From: Bacteroidales bacterium UBA2198
GTDB taxonomy: Bacteria; Bacteroidota; Bacteroidia; Bacteroidales; VadinHA17
Assembly: GCA_002328625.1 (NCBI GenBank)
Contig: DCVC01000361.1
Location: 1-13,576 of the forward strand
Direction: 5' to 3'
Length of the DNA: 13,576 nt
The first letter of the stretch is position 1, and every line of letters begins with the position of its first letter. The position numbers and the translations under genes are program-made. Below the pieces are notes generated by a model. It saw only the letters and a program-made list of their open reading frames with translations. It had not been told where the DNA came from and ran no database searches. Below are positions 8,230 through 13,576 of this stretch, one piece after another.

Positions 8230-8472
8230 ATGGATATTCAGACTAGAAAAATAAACTTCGTCCAAGAATTCTTGCGACTCAGAAATATCAAACTGATTCA
8301 AAAGCTCGAGAAAATTCTCCTTGAAGATAAAGCCAAGGACTATGAAGCTAATCTCAAGCCCATTAGTATTGACAACTTCAACAAGATGGTCGATAAATCT
8401 ATTGAAGATGCAAAAAAAGAGAATGTAGTTAATGCTCGAGAATTAAAAGAATCAGTTAAAAAATGGAAATAA
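8230..8472 (+). CDS. Small antitoxin of a type II toxin-antitoxin pair
   Basis: 80 residues, highly charged and helical (LIQKLEKILLEDKAKDY, VNARELKESVKKWK), directly before a ParE/RelE-like toxin and overlapping it by 10 nt. Size, order and overlap are those of type II antitoxins. Its role would be to bind the toxin through the C-terminal half and repress the operon through the N-terminal half. The sequence does not show a clear named DNA-binding fold; the phrase NFNKMVDKSIEDAKKENVV resembles the short helical antitoxins that accompany RelE/ParE toxins in Bacteroidota. The identification rests mainly on the neighbour. Confidence 0.75.
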   Translation: MDIQTRKINFVQEFLRLRNIKLIQKLEKILLEDKAKDYEANLKPISIDNFNKMVDKSIEDAKKENVVNARELKESVKKWK

Positions 8473-8789
8473 CCTTCAAGACTCACCGGACTGATTTTGC
8501 CATTAATCAACTTAAGGATATATTTGATTATCACCTAGTTAAAGCAAGTCCTGGTATTGCCCAAAAACTAGTCCGGAAAATTATTGATGCAACAATAATT
8601 CTGGAGAACAATCCAAAATCAGGCAGAAAAGAGGATTTACTTTTGACCCGGCCACAGGAATTTCGTTTCTTAATTATTAAAAACTACAAAATTATTTATT
8701 GGATTGATTACGAGTACAATATCATAAATATTTCGATGGTATCTGACACTAGCAAAACCCTACCAAAATTACTAAGGTTGGCTGACTAA
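8463..8789 (+). CDS. ParE/RelE-superfamily toxin
   Basis: 108 residues. The pattern AINQLKDIFDYHLVKASPGIAQKLVRKIIDA, then LENNPKSGRKEDLL, FRFLIIKNYKIIYWID and a short final strand (INISMVSDT), is the ParE/RelE fold. The family's Arg and Tyr positions are represented by R68 in EFRFL and Y79 in KIIYW. ParE members poison gyrase and RelE members cut mRNA on the ribosome; the helical N-terminus and NYKIIYWID look nearer ParE, but this is not decisive. The ATG lies inside the end of the antitoxin gene, so translation is probably coupled. Length is normal and no damage is visible. Confidence 0.88.
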   Translation: MEITFKTHRTDFAINQLKDIFDYHLVKASPGIAQKLVRKIIDATIILENNPKSGRKEDLLLTRPQEFRFLIIKNYKIIYWIDYEYNIINISMVSDTSKTLPKLLRLAD

Positions 8790-8895
8790 ACGTAACAATA
8801 TTTTGCTTTGTCCCTCATGTAAAAGTCAAGACACAAGACAATTATATAAGATATTAATAACACAGCTAAAGCTAACACGGTAGGTATAATTAATA

Positions 8896-8944
8896 AGCTT
8901 CCCGCTGTGCGGGACTAATTGTCCCGTGAAACGGGAAGTTGTCA
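8896..8944. repeat. Intergenic module R1, copy 1: tandem hairpins
   Basis: Contains two perfect 6-bp hairpins with 3-nt loops: TCCCGC/GCGGGA (8900-8914) and TCCCGT/ACGGGA (8922-8936). An alternative outer stem CTTCCCG/CGGGAAG (8898-8904 with 8932-8938) would exclude both. The module ends CGGGAAGTTGTCA and is related to 12652-12702. Confidence 0.75.
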
Positions 8945-8995
8945 TGGTTTTTACACTTTGCTCCTGCCCCATTGACAGATTTGTAAAAGATTTTG

Positions 8996-9062
8996 CCGCG
9001 ACCCCGCCAGTGCCCGCAATAATACTTTCTATATCTTGACTTGTTACCAGCTTCCGACCAAC
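8996..9062. repeat. Intergenic module R2, copy A
   Basis: 67 bp from CCGCGACC to CTTCCGACCAAC. Aligns without gaps to copy C (13393-13459), about 70% identical by eye, and its central 37 bp to copy B (10479-10538), about 80% identical. Confidence 0.75.
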
Positions 9063-9145
9063 CTTGCACCCCATGACGTTCGCTCCGTACTTACTCTCCC
9101 TCCGGTCGGTCAGCACTTTCAGCTTCAGTCAGGCCTGCCCTGATA

Positions 9146-9160
9146 TCCCGCAAAACGGGA
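9146..9160. repeat. Small hairpin TCCCG-caaaa-CGGGA
   Basis: Perfect 5-bp stem with a 5-nt loop in the middle section of the element. It repeats the TCCCG/CGGGA theme of module R1. No T-run follows, so it is not a standard terminator. Confidence 0.5.
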
Positions 9161-9187
9161 CCATCAGGGACCTTCGGCTCAGCAACA

Positions 9188-9220
9188 CAACCTCCCTTTA
9201 TTGCCAGACCGTCAGCGGGC
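9188..9220. repeat. Intergenic terminal module T, copy 1 (CAACCTCCC ... GTCAGCG)
   Basis: CAACCTCCC followed 14 nt later by GTCAGCGGGC. Matches the layout of copies at 11352-11388 (CCAACTCCC ... GTTAGGC) and 12711-12731 (CCAACCGCTA ... GTTAGAC). Each copy lies before the promoter region of the next gene. Confidence 0.5.
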
Positions 9221-9349
9221 ATTAAAAGCTACACCTTTAGATAGTTACCTAATCCACAATTAATTTATCTTTCATTCATATAGTCAAATTATTTCCTTTA
9301 TTAGAGTAAAAACTCCCGGGAACATTGTAACAGAACTTTTAGAATATCG

Positions 9350-9357
9350 TAACTTTG
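9350..9357 (+). promoter_or_regulatory. Candidate promoter of the propeller lipoprotein gene
   Basis: TAACTTTG matches the -7 consensus TAnnTTTG, 28 nt before the ATG. An ATTG at 9324-9327, 22 nt upstream, is a weak -33 candidate. Confidence 0.45.
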
Positions 9358-9385
9358 CTTTGTAAAAGTGCTCTGATCCAGTAAA

Positions 9386-10471
9386 ATGTCATTCTCGAGT
9401 ATCTATCGAAAGTACATAAGTGGTTCAATATTTTTGACCATAATAATACTCAATATCTTTGCCTGTAAAAAGGTTTATAGTCCTGTTGCTGATGATGAGC
9501 CAGTTCTAATCAGGAAAGAAGATACGCTAAAAACCTATTCACCTATCGTTAGTTTTGAAGTAACCGGACATTTACTTGAAGATAAACGGATTGATTGCAT
9601 TGAACCTGACTATAAAGGCAACACATGGTTAGCAAGTGGACAAGAACTTTTCCACTATAAAAACGGGACTTTGGAAAACTCATACACTCTGGGATTTTCA
9701 ATACTTGATATATCAATTGCTGGAGATGAATCGTTATGGATTGCAACAGGCGGCGGTGGATTAGGTCATCTTACGAAAGACGGAATTACCTGGTATACAA
9801 AAGATAACTCAGGATTACCCAGGGACTATATTACAAATGTCGAAGTTGGACTGGATGGGAAGGTCTGGTTTTCCAGTTGTGCTCATGATTATGGTGGATT
9901 AGTAGTGTATAATGGTAAGAAATTTCACGTGTTTAGTCCCGATAATTCTATTCTAAACCAACATGTTATTTCGGATATTTGCCTTGATCACAATGGGACA
10001 ATCTATGCAATGACATTAAGTAAAGTAAACAAGACAAATATTTACCGCATTTCAGGCGATACCTGGGAATGCCTTGGCAATGCGAACGGAACGTTTTATT
10101 GGGTGACGGCAGTAACCGTTGGCCCTTCCAGTACTATTTACCTTCTTGAGGATTTTATGTTATCCTCTTCAACCGCTGATACAAATAAATTTTACACTTA
10201 TAAGAATAACGAATGGAGAAGGCTTAGGCCAGATTTCATGAATTCACGGCTTTCCTTTTTTACAGCTCTCAAAGCTGATAGAAGAGAGTATTGCTGGGCT
10301 GCTGATATAGAGGGTAATTCATACATACTCCATGTCTTTAACGGTAATTCCTGGGAATTAGCACCAGTTGGACTCTTCAACGGGGATAAAATTACAACAA
10401 TAGAAACTGATTTTGATAATAATATCTGGATTGGCACTGCAAAAAATGGCGTTTTCATTTTAAAACAATAA
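9386..10471 (+). CDS. Lipoprotein with two-component-regulator-type beta-propeller repeats
   Basis: 361 residues from ATG. The N-terminal hydrophobic stretch ends in the lipobox-like IFAC with Cys27, followed by KK, as in Bacteroidota lipoproteins. Propeller blades of the Reg_prop type follow: DCIEPDYKGNTWLASGQELF, ISIAGDESLWIATGGGGL, VEVGLDGKVWFSSCAHDYGG, DICLDHNGTIYAMTL and finally IETDFDNNIWIGTAKNGVF. The recurring element is a loop with Asp/Gly before a W-[LIF] strand. Such repeats usually form the sensor half of hybrid two-component proteins; here they stand alone as a lipid-anchored protein, so a binding or sensing role in the envelope is likely. Its ligand is unknown. It has its own promoter candidate and is flanked by R2 copies A and B. 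Confidence 0.82.
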   Translation: MSFSSIYRKYISGSIFLTIIILNIFACKKVYSPVADDEPVLIRKEDTLKTYSPIVSFEVTGHLLEDKRIDCIEPDYKGNTWLASGQELFHYKNGTLENSYTLGFSILDISIAGDESLWIATGGGGLGHLTKDGITWYTKDNSGLPRDYITNVEVGLDGKVWFSSCAHDYGGLVVYNGKKFHVFSPDNSILNQHVISDICLDHNGTIYAMTLSKVNKTNIYRISGDTWECLGNANGTFYWVTAVTVGPSSTIYLLEDFMLSSSTADTNKFYTYKNNEWRRLRPDFMNSRLSFFTALKADRREYCWAADIEGNSYILHVFNGNSWELAPVGLFNGDKITTIETDFDNNIWIGTAKNGVFILKQ

Positions 10472-10478
10472 CATCACT

Positions 10479-10538
10479 CCGCCAGGACGCGCGCACCAGT
10501 GTTCGCGATAATGCTTTGTATACCATGACTTTGTATAT
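10479..10538. repeat. Intergenic module R2, copy B
   Basis: The core CCAGTG..CGCGATAATGCTTTGTATACC aligns with copy A with about 7 mismatches in 37 bp. It fills most of the 94-nt gap between the propeller gene and the beta-barrel gene, so it may also carry the promoter or leader of the latter. Confidence 0.7.
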
Positions 10539-10565
10539 GTAAAACCAATTTAAATACCACAATCT

Positions 10566-11198
10566 ATGAAATCACTTAAATTTGTGTTAATTCTAATTCT
10601 TCTGCTTGTATCTGACTACGTAAATGCACAAATCTTCGTTGGTGGAAACATTCACTTTAGCACTTCCCAAAGTGATCAAGACAGAGCTGCAGCCACACGT
10701 AAGACAAGTTACTATTCCCTTGGATTAATGCCAAGTATGGGGAAATACTTAACAAATACTGTAGCTATTGGACTGGCTTTGGATATTTCTTCAACAAAGA
10801 GCAAGACAGAGTATACCAATACTTCAATGTTAAAAACGTCCAATATTGGTATTAATCCATATATACGCTATTATGCAATAACCTGGAATAAATTTTCAAT
10901 CTATGGACAAGGGAACATTGGAATTGATTTCTCCAGAACAAAAGATGAATTAAACGGGGCAACTACTGAATCCAATGGAACACAATTCACACTCAGTATT
11001 TATCCGGGCATCAATTACGATATAATTAACAATGTATCATTGTTTTCATCAATCAATATTTTAAGCTTAGGTTACAAATATTCAATTACAAAAGAAGGTG
11101 CTCAAAAAGAAAAGTTGTCTGCATTTAACTTTGGAGCCGGCCTGAATAATATCCTTTTAATAGGCGGAGTAAATATTGGCGCAATATATAGATTTTAA
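10566..11198 (+). CDS. Outer-membrane beta-barrel protein (porin-like fold, small)
   Basis: 210 residues. Signal peptide MKSLKFVLILILLLVSDYVNA, probable cut before QIFVGG. The mature part is a series of alternating amphipathic strands (SYYSLGLMPSMGKYLTN, VAIGLALDIS, IGINPYIRYYAI, FSIYGQGNIGIDFS, QFTLSIYPGINYDI, VSLFSSINILSLGYKYS, INIGAIYRF-like end). The last residue is Phe, as in the C-terminal signal read by the BAM complex. Length and strand number suit an eight-stranded or similar barrel of the OMP beta-barrel family. There are no enzyme motifs and the role is unknown. The gene follows the propeller lipoprotein on the same strand but is separated from it by repeat R2 copy B. Confidence 0.82.
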   Translation: MKSLKFVLILILLLVSDYVNAQIFVGGNIHFSTSQSDQDRAAATRKTSYYSLGLMPSMGKYLTNTVAIGLALDISSTKSKTEYTNTSMLKTSNIGINPYIRYYAITWNKFSIYGQGNIGIDFSRTKDELNGATTESNGTQFTLSIYPGINYDIINNVSLFSSINILSLGYKYSITKEGAQKEKLSAFNFGAGLNNILLIGGVNIGAIYRF

Positions 11199-11289
11199 GA
11201 CCTTGAAAGTTTAAAAATGTTAGTGACAAAGTATTTAACTAATGATTGCACCGAAGGAGACAGCTCACAAAACTTATACCCTATGAGGC

Positions 11290-11388
11290 TCGCCTACGGT
11301 TCAGTCAGGGCAGGCCCGGACAGCAAAAACACATGCCATGGCGCCAAAGCACCAACTCCCACTACATTATACTGTCAGGGCGTTAGGC
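11290..11388. repeat. Partial intergenic element: middle section plus terminal module T, copy 2
   Basis: Shares TTCAGTCAGG with the middle section of the first element (11300 and 9124) and ends in CCAACTCCCACTAC (11352) and GTTAGGC (11382-11388). It contains overlapping palindromes GCCATGGC and TGGCGCCA (11335-11346). Modules R1 and R2 are absent here. A 66-codon plus-strand frame across it (11217-11417) has no protein character. Confidence 0.45.
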
Positions 11389-11477
11389 AAATCCGGCAGA
11401 AAATCAGCATGATGTAAAAACTTCGAGTTTGAAATTATGTCTTGGATTTTTCTTAAATTGGAATAGAAATATTAAAA

Positions 11478-11681
11478 ATGAAAATTGAACATATTGCAAT
11501 ATGGACTTCTGATCTGGAAAAAATAAGAATATTCTATCAGAAATATTTTAACATGAAATGCGGAGAAAAATATAAAAACAGCCGCAAAGGATTTACATCA
11601 TATTTTCTTTCATTTGAAAGCGGGGCACGTATTGAGATCATGACCAGGGCCAACACAAATGCCATTTATTGTTGGGATTAG
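11478..11681 (+). pseudogene. Truncated VOC/glyoxalase-superfamily protein
   Basis: The 67-residue product starts MKIEHIAIWTSDLEKIRIFY and continues SYFLSFESGARIEIM, the first beta-alpha-beta-beta-beta unit of the VOC fold, including the usual metal-ligand positions His5 and Glu53. VOC proteins of this type normally run about 120-130 residues with a second matching unit. Here the frame stops after NAIYCWD and no second unit is found in any downstream frame before the carbonic-anhydrase gene. I read this as a 3'-truncated gene. A functional short form that dimerises cannot be excluded. It lies 90 nt after a GTTAGGC module end. Confidence 0.7.
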
Positions 11682-11782
11682 GTGCCATCCGTTATTCAAA
11701 AAAGCCGATTGATCAATTTAAATTTTTAAGAGCACTCAATTTATAAAATATAAGTGCCATTTAATATATTATTCTAAACGAT

Positions 11783-11790
11783 TAAATTTG
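11783..11790 (+). promoter_or_regulatory. Candidate promoter of the carbonic-anhydrase-like gene
   Basis: TAAATTTG fits TAnnTTTG, 37 nt before the ATG. A perfect 7-bp inverted repeat TAAGTGC/GCACTTA (11751-11757 and 11794-11800) flanks it, and a third GCACT lies at 11732, so an operator is possible. Confidence 0.45.
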
Positions 11791-11827
11791 ACAGCACTTA
11801 AGACTATAAGAAGATTGACAACTACAA

Positions 11828-12370
11828 ATGATCAGATTAGTAAATATTTCAACAACGGATGATATTTTCCCTGAATACCGACAGACACCAATCGGACTTC
11901 TTTTAGAATATCACAATCTTAACAGACCATTTGAAAGCTACGACAGGGCTCAACTTTTAATCGGAATGTGTATGGACAACAGAAAACACTTACGCATCCC
12001 CGATAACTTTGCTTTTATTATTCGCTCAGGCGGGGCAAACTTGCGCTACAGTGAGTTTAAAGTTTCATATGCTATTGCCATTGGGCAAGTTGGCCACATT
12101 GCGCTGATAGGACACAATAATTGTGGGATGGTAAATTTAATTTCACGTAAAGACCAATTCATTAACGGTCTGGTGGAAAAAGCGGGATGGGACAAAGAAC
12201 AGGCAGAAGAACATTTTATGAGCTTCGCACCAATGTTCGAAATTGGAAATGAAATTGACTTTGTGATCAGTGAAGCAAAACGATTGTGTTTAAGATATCC
12301 AAATTTAATTATAGTGCCAATGCTGTATAAAATTGAAGATAACCGTATTTACTTAATTAAAGAAAAATGA
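11828..12370 (+). CDS. Beta-carbonic-anhydrase-like protein
   Basis: 180 residues from ATG. The beta-class zinc site is recognisable: Cys48-x-Asp50-x-Arg52 in GMCMDNRKHL and His96-x-x-Cys99 in LIGHNNCGM, with FAFIIRSGGANLRYSE and SYAIAIGQVGHIALIGH between them. Known beta-carbonic anhydrases interconvert CO2 and bicarbonate in the cytoplasm. This one is short and belongs to the compact carbonic-anhydrase-like group, so substrate and activity are less certain. No signal peptide. Its TGA overlaps the ATG of a HAD phosphatase gene as ATGA (12367-12370), showing that the two were translationally coupled; the partner is now broken. It appears intact, which stands out among the damaged genes around it. 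Confidence 0.8.
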   Translation: MIRLVNISTTDDIFPEYRQTPIGLLLEYHNLNRPFESYDRAQLLIGMCMDNRKHLRIPDNFAFIIRSGGANLRYSEFKVSYAIAIGQVGHIALIGHNNCGMVNLISRKDQFINGLVEKAGWDKEQAEEHFMSFAPMFEIGNEIDFVISEAKRLCLRYPNLIIVPMLYKIEDNRIYLIKEK

Positions 12371-12634
12371 ACAGAGCAGTTTTTCTTGACCGGGACGGAA
12401 CTATTATCAAAGACAGGGGACATATTAATGTGTAATTCTTACATACTCGGAGACCACCCTTCAGACGTTAAACTGGCTATCAATAGCAGAGCAAACGGAA
12501 TATTCCTTTTAACAGGTCATGGACAAAAACATTATCGTGAATTAAACTCTCAGTGCAGGCAAAACATAAGAATCTGCTCCAACCTCAAATCGGCTACTAA
12601 GGCTATTTTAAAATCAGTAAATGACGGCAAATAG
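12367..12634 (+). pseudogene. HAD-superfamily (GmhB/histidinol-phosphatase type) phosphatase with internal deletion
   Basis: Translation from the ATG at 12367 gives MNRAVFLDRDGTIIKDRGHI, a textbook HAD subfamily IIIA N-terminus with nucleophile Asp8 and acid/base Asp10, then stops at 12433-12435. From about 12430 another frame continues as NSYILGDHPSDVKLAINS and GIFLLTGHGQKH, the family's C-terminal GDxxxD motif region. Intact relatives are about 170-190 residues; roughly 90 residues are present, so the middle is missing, and the frame change means the lost length is not a multiple of three. The gene overlaps the preceding carbonic-anhydrase-like gene by ATGA. It should be inactive. Confidence 0.82.
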
Positions 12635-12651
12635 CATGAACAAAAGATTAA

Positions 12652-12731
12652 CAGGTTTCCCTCTCTGTGGACCAAGTTTTCCGACAGAACGGGAAGTTGT
12701 CACGCCTGCCCCAACCGCTACGTCGTTAGAC
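12652..12731. repeat. Partial intergenic element: module R1 copy 2 joined to terminal module T copy 3
   Basis: AACGGGAAGTTGTCA (12689-12703) equals the end of R1 copy 1, and the preceding 35 nt align with it at lower identity. CCTGCCCCA (12705-12713) is also shared with 8963-8971. Then CCAACCGCTA and GTTAGAC (12725-12731) end the element. R2 and the middle section are missing compared with 8896-9220. Confidence 0.65.
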
Positions 12732-12788
12732 AGACTCCCGTTATTACACAATGCCACTTAATGACATAACATTTTAACATAAAACAAT

Positions 12789-13436
12789 ATGAATAAAAAG
12801 AAAATCTTGATCTGGGCTATCAGGTTAATCCTGTTAACTGTTCTATATTTTCCCATATGAATTTTAGGTGCAATGGCAATTGGAAATCTAATGCCGGATA
12901 CTCCTTCAGAACCTGGTTTAGCAGGTGAAGTAAGTGACATGCTTATTTTAGGCTTGTTAAATACAATTTTAATAGTCGGATTAATAGTAACTTCACAATG
13001 GGACGGATGGCGACTGGCATCTTTTTTAGCCTTGGCATATTATGGGGCATTTACTTTTATTACACAAGTTGAAACCTGTTATTTTCTTACCGAAATAACG
13101 GTATCACCCAAGTTGCTTCCACGTTTGTTTATTATGGGCTTATCATTACCACTTATTTATATCCCCCTTGCCATTCTGATATGCAATAGATGGAAGAAAA
13201 GAGATGTTGACACTGAGAATACAAATATTGTTGTGCCATTAAAGCAGTTACTTCTAAAACTTGGTATTATTGCTATTATTTATCTGGTTATATACTGGCT
13301 GGCTGGTTACTTTATAGCATGGCAAAACCCCGAACTTAGAGCATTCTATGGCAGTCCCGGCGAGATAGTACCTTTCTTTGAACATACTTATACCGCGACC
13401 GCATCAACGCCCTCAATAAAACCTTGTGTACCTTGA
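12789..13436 (+). pseudogene. Multi-pass membrane protein gene with nonsense codon and lost 3' end
   Basis: ATG at 12789 opens MNKKKILIWAIRLILLTVLY, a good first membrane helix, but TGA at 12858-12860 interrupts the frame; the same frame then runs on to 13436 with further helices (LGLLNTILIVGLIVTSQW, LASFLALAYYGAFTFI, IMGLSLPLIYIPLAILI, LLLKLGIIAIIYLVIYW). It continues with WQNPELRAFYGSPGEIVPFF, a motif I associate with a Bacteroidota membrane family whose members carry additional C-terminal helices. After EHT (about 13386) the reading frame runs into repeat R2 copy C and ends at once. Translation from the internal ATG at 12873 is possible but would lack the first helix. Function unknown. Confidence 0.75.
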
Positions 13437-13459
13437 CTTACAGCCTGCTTCCAATCAAC
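13393..13459. repeat. Intergenic module R2, copy C
   Basis: Begins CCGCGACC and ends CTTCCAATCAAC, same length as copy A (67 bp) and gap-free with it. It replaces the expected 3' end of the membrane-protein gene. The remaining bases to 13576 show short minus-strand frames only, none supportable as a gene. Confidence 0.75.
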
Positions 13460-13576
13460 ATCGGAAAAAGAAGTCCTTAAACTTTTAACAACATAGATAA
13501 TTCCTCACTTCTTAATTTACCAAGACTTACAATTGTGTATCAGGTGAAAAACTTTACGTTAAGTATTTTGGTGATT

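Larger units (their letters stand above)
8790..9385. other. 596-bp intergenic composite element between toxin gene and propeller gene
   Basis: This is the fullest copy of the intergenic element: module R1 (8896-8944), module R2 (8996-9062), a palindrome-rich middle section (9063-9187) and terminal module T (9188-9220). About 165 nt of A/T-rich sequence with a promoter candidate follows. The 8896-9220 part is visibly GC-richer than its surroundings. A 96-codon minus-strand frame (8826-9116) spans it but reads through the hairpins and has no protein-family look. Confidence 0.6.

Noticed and set aside
8826..9116. 96-codon minus-strand open frame
   Set aside because: It runs straight through modules R1 and R2 and their hairpins, starts at a GTG in a repeat and shows no family-like composition; the R1/R2 peptide similarity lies in a different frame.
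8781..9216. GCTGAC / GTCAGC as outer ends of a possible attC site
   Set aside because: Six bases match but the 430-bp separation is far beyond normal attC length.
11231..11388. ATTTAAC paired with GTTAGGC as a complete attC
   Set aside because: The outer 7-mers pair poorly and I see no second stem pair next to them, so the site cannot be claimed.
11217..11417. 66-codon plus-strand open frame
   Set aside because: It covers the palindrome-rich intergenic element, has no RBS or protein-like pattern, and its end lies beyond the terminal GTTAGGC module.
8896..13459. CRISPR array or insertion sequence as explanation for the repeats
   Set aside because: Repeats are diverged, unevenly spaced by whole genes and of different modules; no transposase, terminal inverted repeats or target duplications are visible.
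13460..13576. Short minus-strand frames at the right edge (for example one reading LGKLRSEELSMLLKV before a stop)
   Set aside because: Each is bounded by a stop within about 20 codons and no start or family can be assigned.

Overview
The window looks like chromosomal DNA of a Bacteroidota bacterium, probably an environmental Bacteroidales/Marinilabiliales-type lineage. The evidence is low G+C, a likely T9SS C-terminal sorting domain, a secreted protein with the Bacteroidota 'LELESTNKGLLIPR ... GFYYWDG.KW' N-terminal module, weak Shine-Dalgarno signals, and several candidate Bacteroidota -7 promoter boxes (TAnnTTTG). No RNA gene, CRISPR array, transposase or integrase is visible.

Region 1 (1-4060) is regulatory. 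It holds the C-terminal part of a CHAT-family cysteine protease with a terminal membrane helix. Convergent with it, and overlapping its 3' end by 43 bp, is a minus-strand pair: an ECF-type sigma factor followed by a single-pass membrane protein with C-terminal TPRs. Predicted topology puts the CHAT domain and the TPR domain on the same outer face of the inner membrane, with the TPR protein's long N-terminus beside the sigma factor in the cytoplasm. This suggests, by inference, a protease / membrane anti-sigma / sigma relay. A soluble PAS histidine kinase diverges from the sigma gene across a 343-bp gap holding two long-loop inverted repeats.

Region 2 (4185-7773) is a two-gene secreted pair: a beta-helix protein with a jelly-roll-like C-terminus that resembles a fibre or tailspike, and a T9SS-type surface protein starting about 4 nt downstream.

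Region 3 (8230-13576) is an accessory tract of small, mostly unrelated genes: a ParE/RelE toxin-antitoxin pair, a lipoprotein beta-propeller, an outer-membrane beta-barrel, a truncated VOC protein, a beta-carbonic-anhydrase-like protein, an internally deleted HAD phosphatase, and a membrane protein with a nonsense codon and a lost 3' end. The genes are separated by GC-richer intergenic elements that share modules. R1 is a CGGGAAGTTGTCA hairpin module (8896, 12652). R2 is a roughly 67-bp module (8996, 10479, 13393). T is a terminal CAAC...GTYAGNN module (9188, 11352, 12711). The arrangement of a gene, a structured element and the next gene, with decayed genes among them, resembles a gene-cassette array, but no complete integron attC site can be demonstrated by eye.
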